Part shown: positions 63,650 through 64,000 of the stretch, one piece after another
How positions within the stretch are numbered: the first letter of the stretch is position 1
Layout: the number at the start of each line of letters is the position of its first letter
From: Hydrogenivirga caldilitoris
Lineage (GTDB): Bacteria > Aquificota > Aquificia > Aquificales > Aquificaceae
DNA length: 64,000 bases
Direction of reading: 5' to 3'
Assembly: GCF_003664005.1 (NCBI RefSeq)
Contig: NZ_RCCJ01000001.1
Location: 620,001 to 684,000 of the forward strand
Translations under genes and position numbers: made by a program
Notes under the pieces: generated by a model
The model's database searches: none
Told to the model about the DNA's origin: nothing
What the model saw: only the letters and a program-made list of their open reading frames with translations

Positions 63650-64000
63650 TGATATACAAGGATTTTCAAGGGGAAAAGCTTTCAGAGTTAGGGATAGGTA
63701 CCTATCTGGGAGAACTTGATGAAGCTACAGACAAGGGATACGAGGAAACCATAAAGCTTGGTGTTGAGAAGGGTATAAATGTGGTAGATACAGCGATAAA
63801 CTACCGCTATATGAAGAGCGAGAGAGCTATAGGACGGGTTATAAATGAAGTTGGTAGGGAGAGGCTATTTCTTTCTACCAAGGGGGGATACGTTCCCTTT
63901 GATGCTGACGCTAAAGAGGATCCAAAGGTTTTCTTTGAAGAAACCTTCCTGAGGGGAGGTCTTATAGACTTGAACGAGATGACTCCACAGGGGCATTACC
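63649..64000 (+). CDS. Aldo-keto reductase (partial, N-terminal)
   Basis: The window ends inside this gene; 117 codons are visible. It begins MIYKDFQGEKLSELGIGTYLG, and has the AKR motif VVDTAINYRYMKSERAIGRVI with the catalytic Asp and Tyr, then LFLSTKGGYVPFD. NADPH-dependent oxidoreductase on an unknown carbonyl substrate. The ATG overlaps the tatC stop (TAATG), so it is co-transcribed with the tat genes. Confidence 0.85.
   Translation, partial: MIYKDFQGEKLSELGIGTYLGELDEATDKGYEETIKLGVEKGINVVDTAINYRYMKSERAIGRVINEVGRERLFLSTKGGYVPFDADAKEDPKVFFEETFLRGGLIDLNEMTPQGHY

Overview
The window looks like a chromosome segment of a thermophilic, hydrogen-oxidising, autotrophic bacterium of the Aquificaceae (Aquifex / Hydrogenobacter / Hydrogenivirga group). 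The evidence is codon use rich in ATA, AGG and AGA, densely packed and overlapping genes, and the mix of [NiFe] hydrogenase, 2-oxoacid:ferredoxin oxidoreductase, a succinyl/citryl-CoA synthetase-type subunit, a bifunctional ATP sulfurylase/APS kinase, and a nitrate cluster whose gene content and order (nirB, siroheme methyltransferase, trpD2, PII, nasA, narB, nifA-like) I recall from Aquifex aeolicus. The species cannot be fixed from sequence alone.

Layout. 1-12.4 kb: envelope and housekeeping genes (LPP20-type lipoprotein, beta-barrel protein, biotin-synthase-related radical SAM enzyme, FtsI-type transpeptidase, BioD, ChaN-like protein, RecR, YbaB, CDP-alcohol phosphotransferase, dicarboxylate symporter, RtcB, AAA ATPase, UbiD-like decarboxylase). 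12.5-31.5 kb: a surface-polysaccharide region (Wzz-like, ManC, flippase, two GT2 enzymes, Wzy-like, WbaP-like, GalE). It is interrupted by a TnpB gene, a HEPN-protein remnant and competence genes comM/comEC. Its core (22.5-27.6 kb) is strikingly A+T-rich. Sat/APS kinase, CysQ and a sulfotransferase lie together, which implies that PAPS is made, used to sulfate the polysaccharide, and its by-product PAP removed. 31.5-33.0 kb: a scar of mobile DNA (nuclease-like remnant, strong hairpins, intact AbrB/PIN toxin-antitoxin pair, broken tyrosine recombinase). 33.0-42.1 kb: GlnE, PyrG, tRNA-Thr, and an operon joining a two-subunit 2-oxoacid oxidoreductase to two sulfhydrogenase beta/gamma-like electron-transfer subunits.

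42.2-55.6 kb is an assimilatory nitrate regulon. A perfect sigma-54 promoter precedes a nitrite reductase in which a NirB-type flavoprotein half is joined to a long siroheme half, followed by a nitrite channel and a siroheme methyltransferase. A second sigma-54 promoter precedes a fused double-PII protein, a nitrate transporter and a nitrate reductase. A NifA-like GAF-AAA-Fis activator with a MOSC protein sits just beyond on the other strand. Inverted repeats about 90-100 bases upstream of both predicted start sites are candidate activator sites. An unrelated A+T-rich gene of unknown function has been inserted inside this cluster.

55.6-64 kb: a dead toxin-antitoxin pair, soluble [NiFe] hydrogenase large and small subunits facing a ribbon-helix-helix regulator, a methyltransferase, a CoA-ligase alpha-type subunit (citryl-CoA synthetase small subunit is likely), YihY, a lysine-2,3-aminomutase-like enzyme, Tat translocase genes, and the start of an aldo-keto reductase gene.

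The observations I rate highest are the sigma-54 nitrate regulon with its tandem PII fusion, the 2-oxoacid oxidoreductase/HydBG-like operon with the matching hydrogenase subunits 14 kb away, the PAPS/sulfotransferase polysaccharide module, a TnpB with a rearranged RuvC site, and two related single CRISPR-repeat-like/hairpin sequences (one at the tnpB 3' end, one upstream of nirB).
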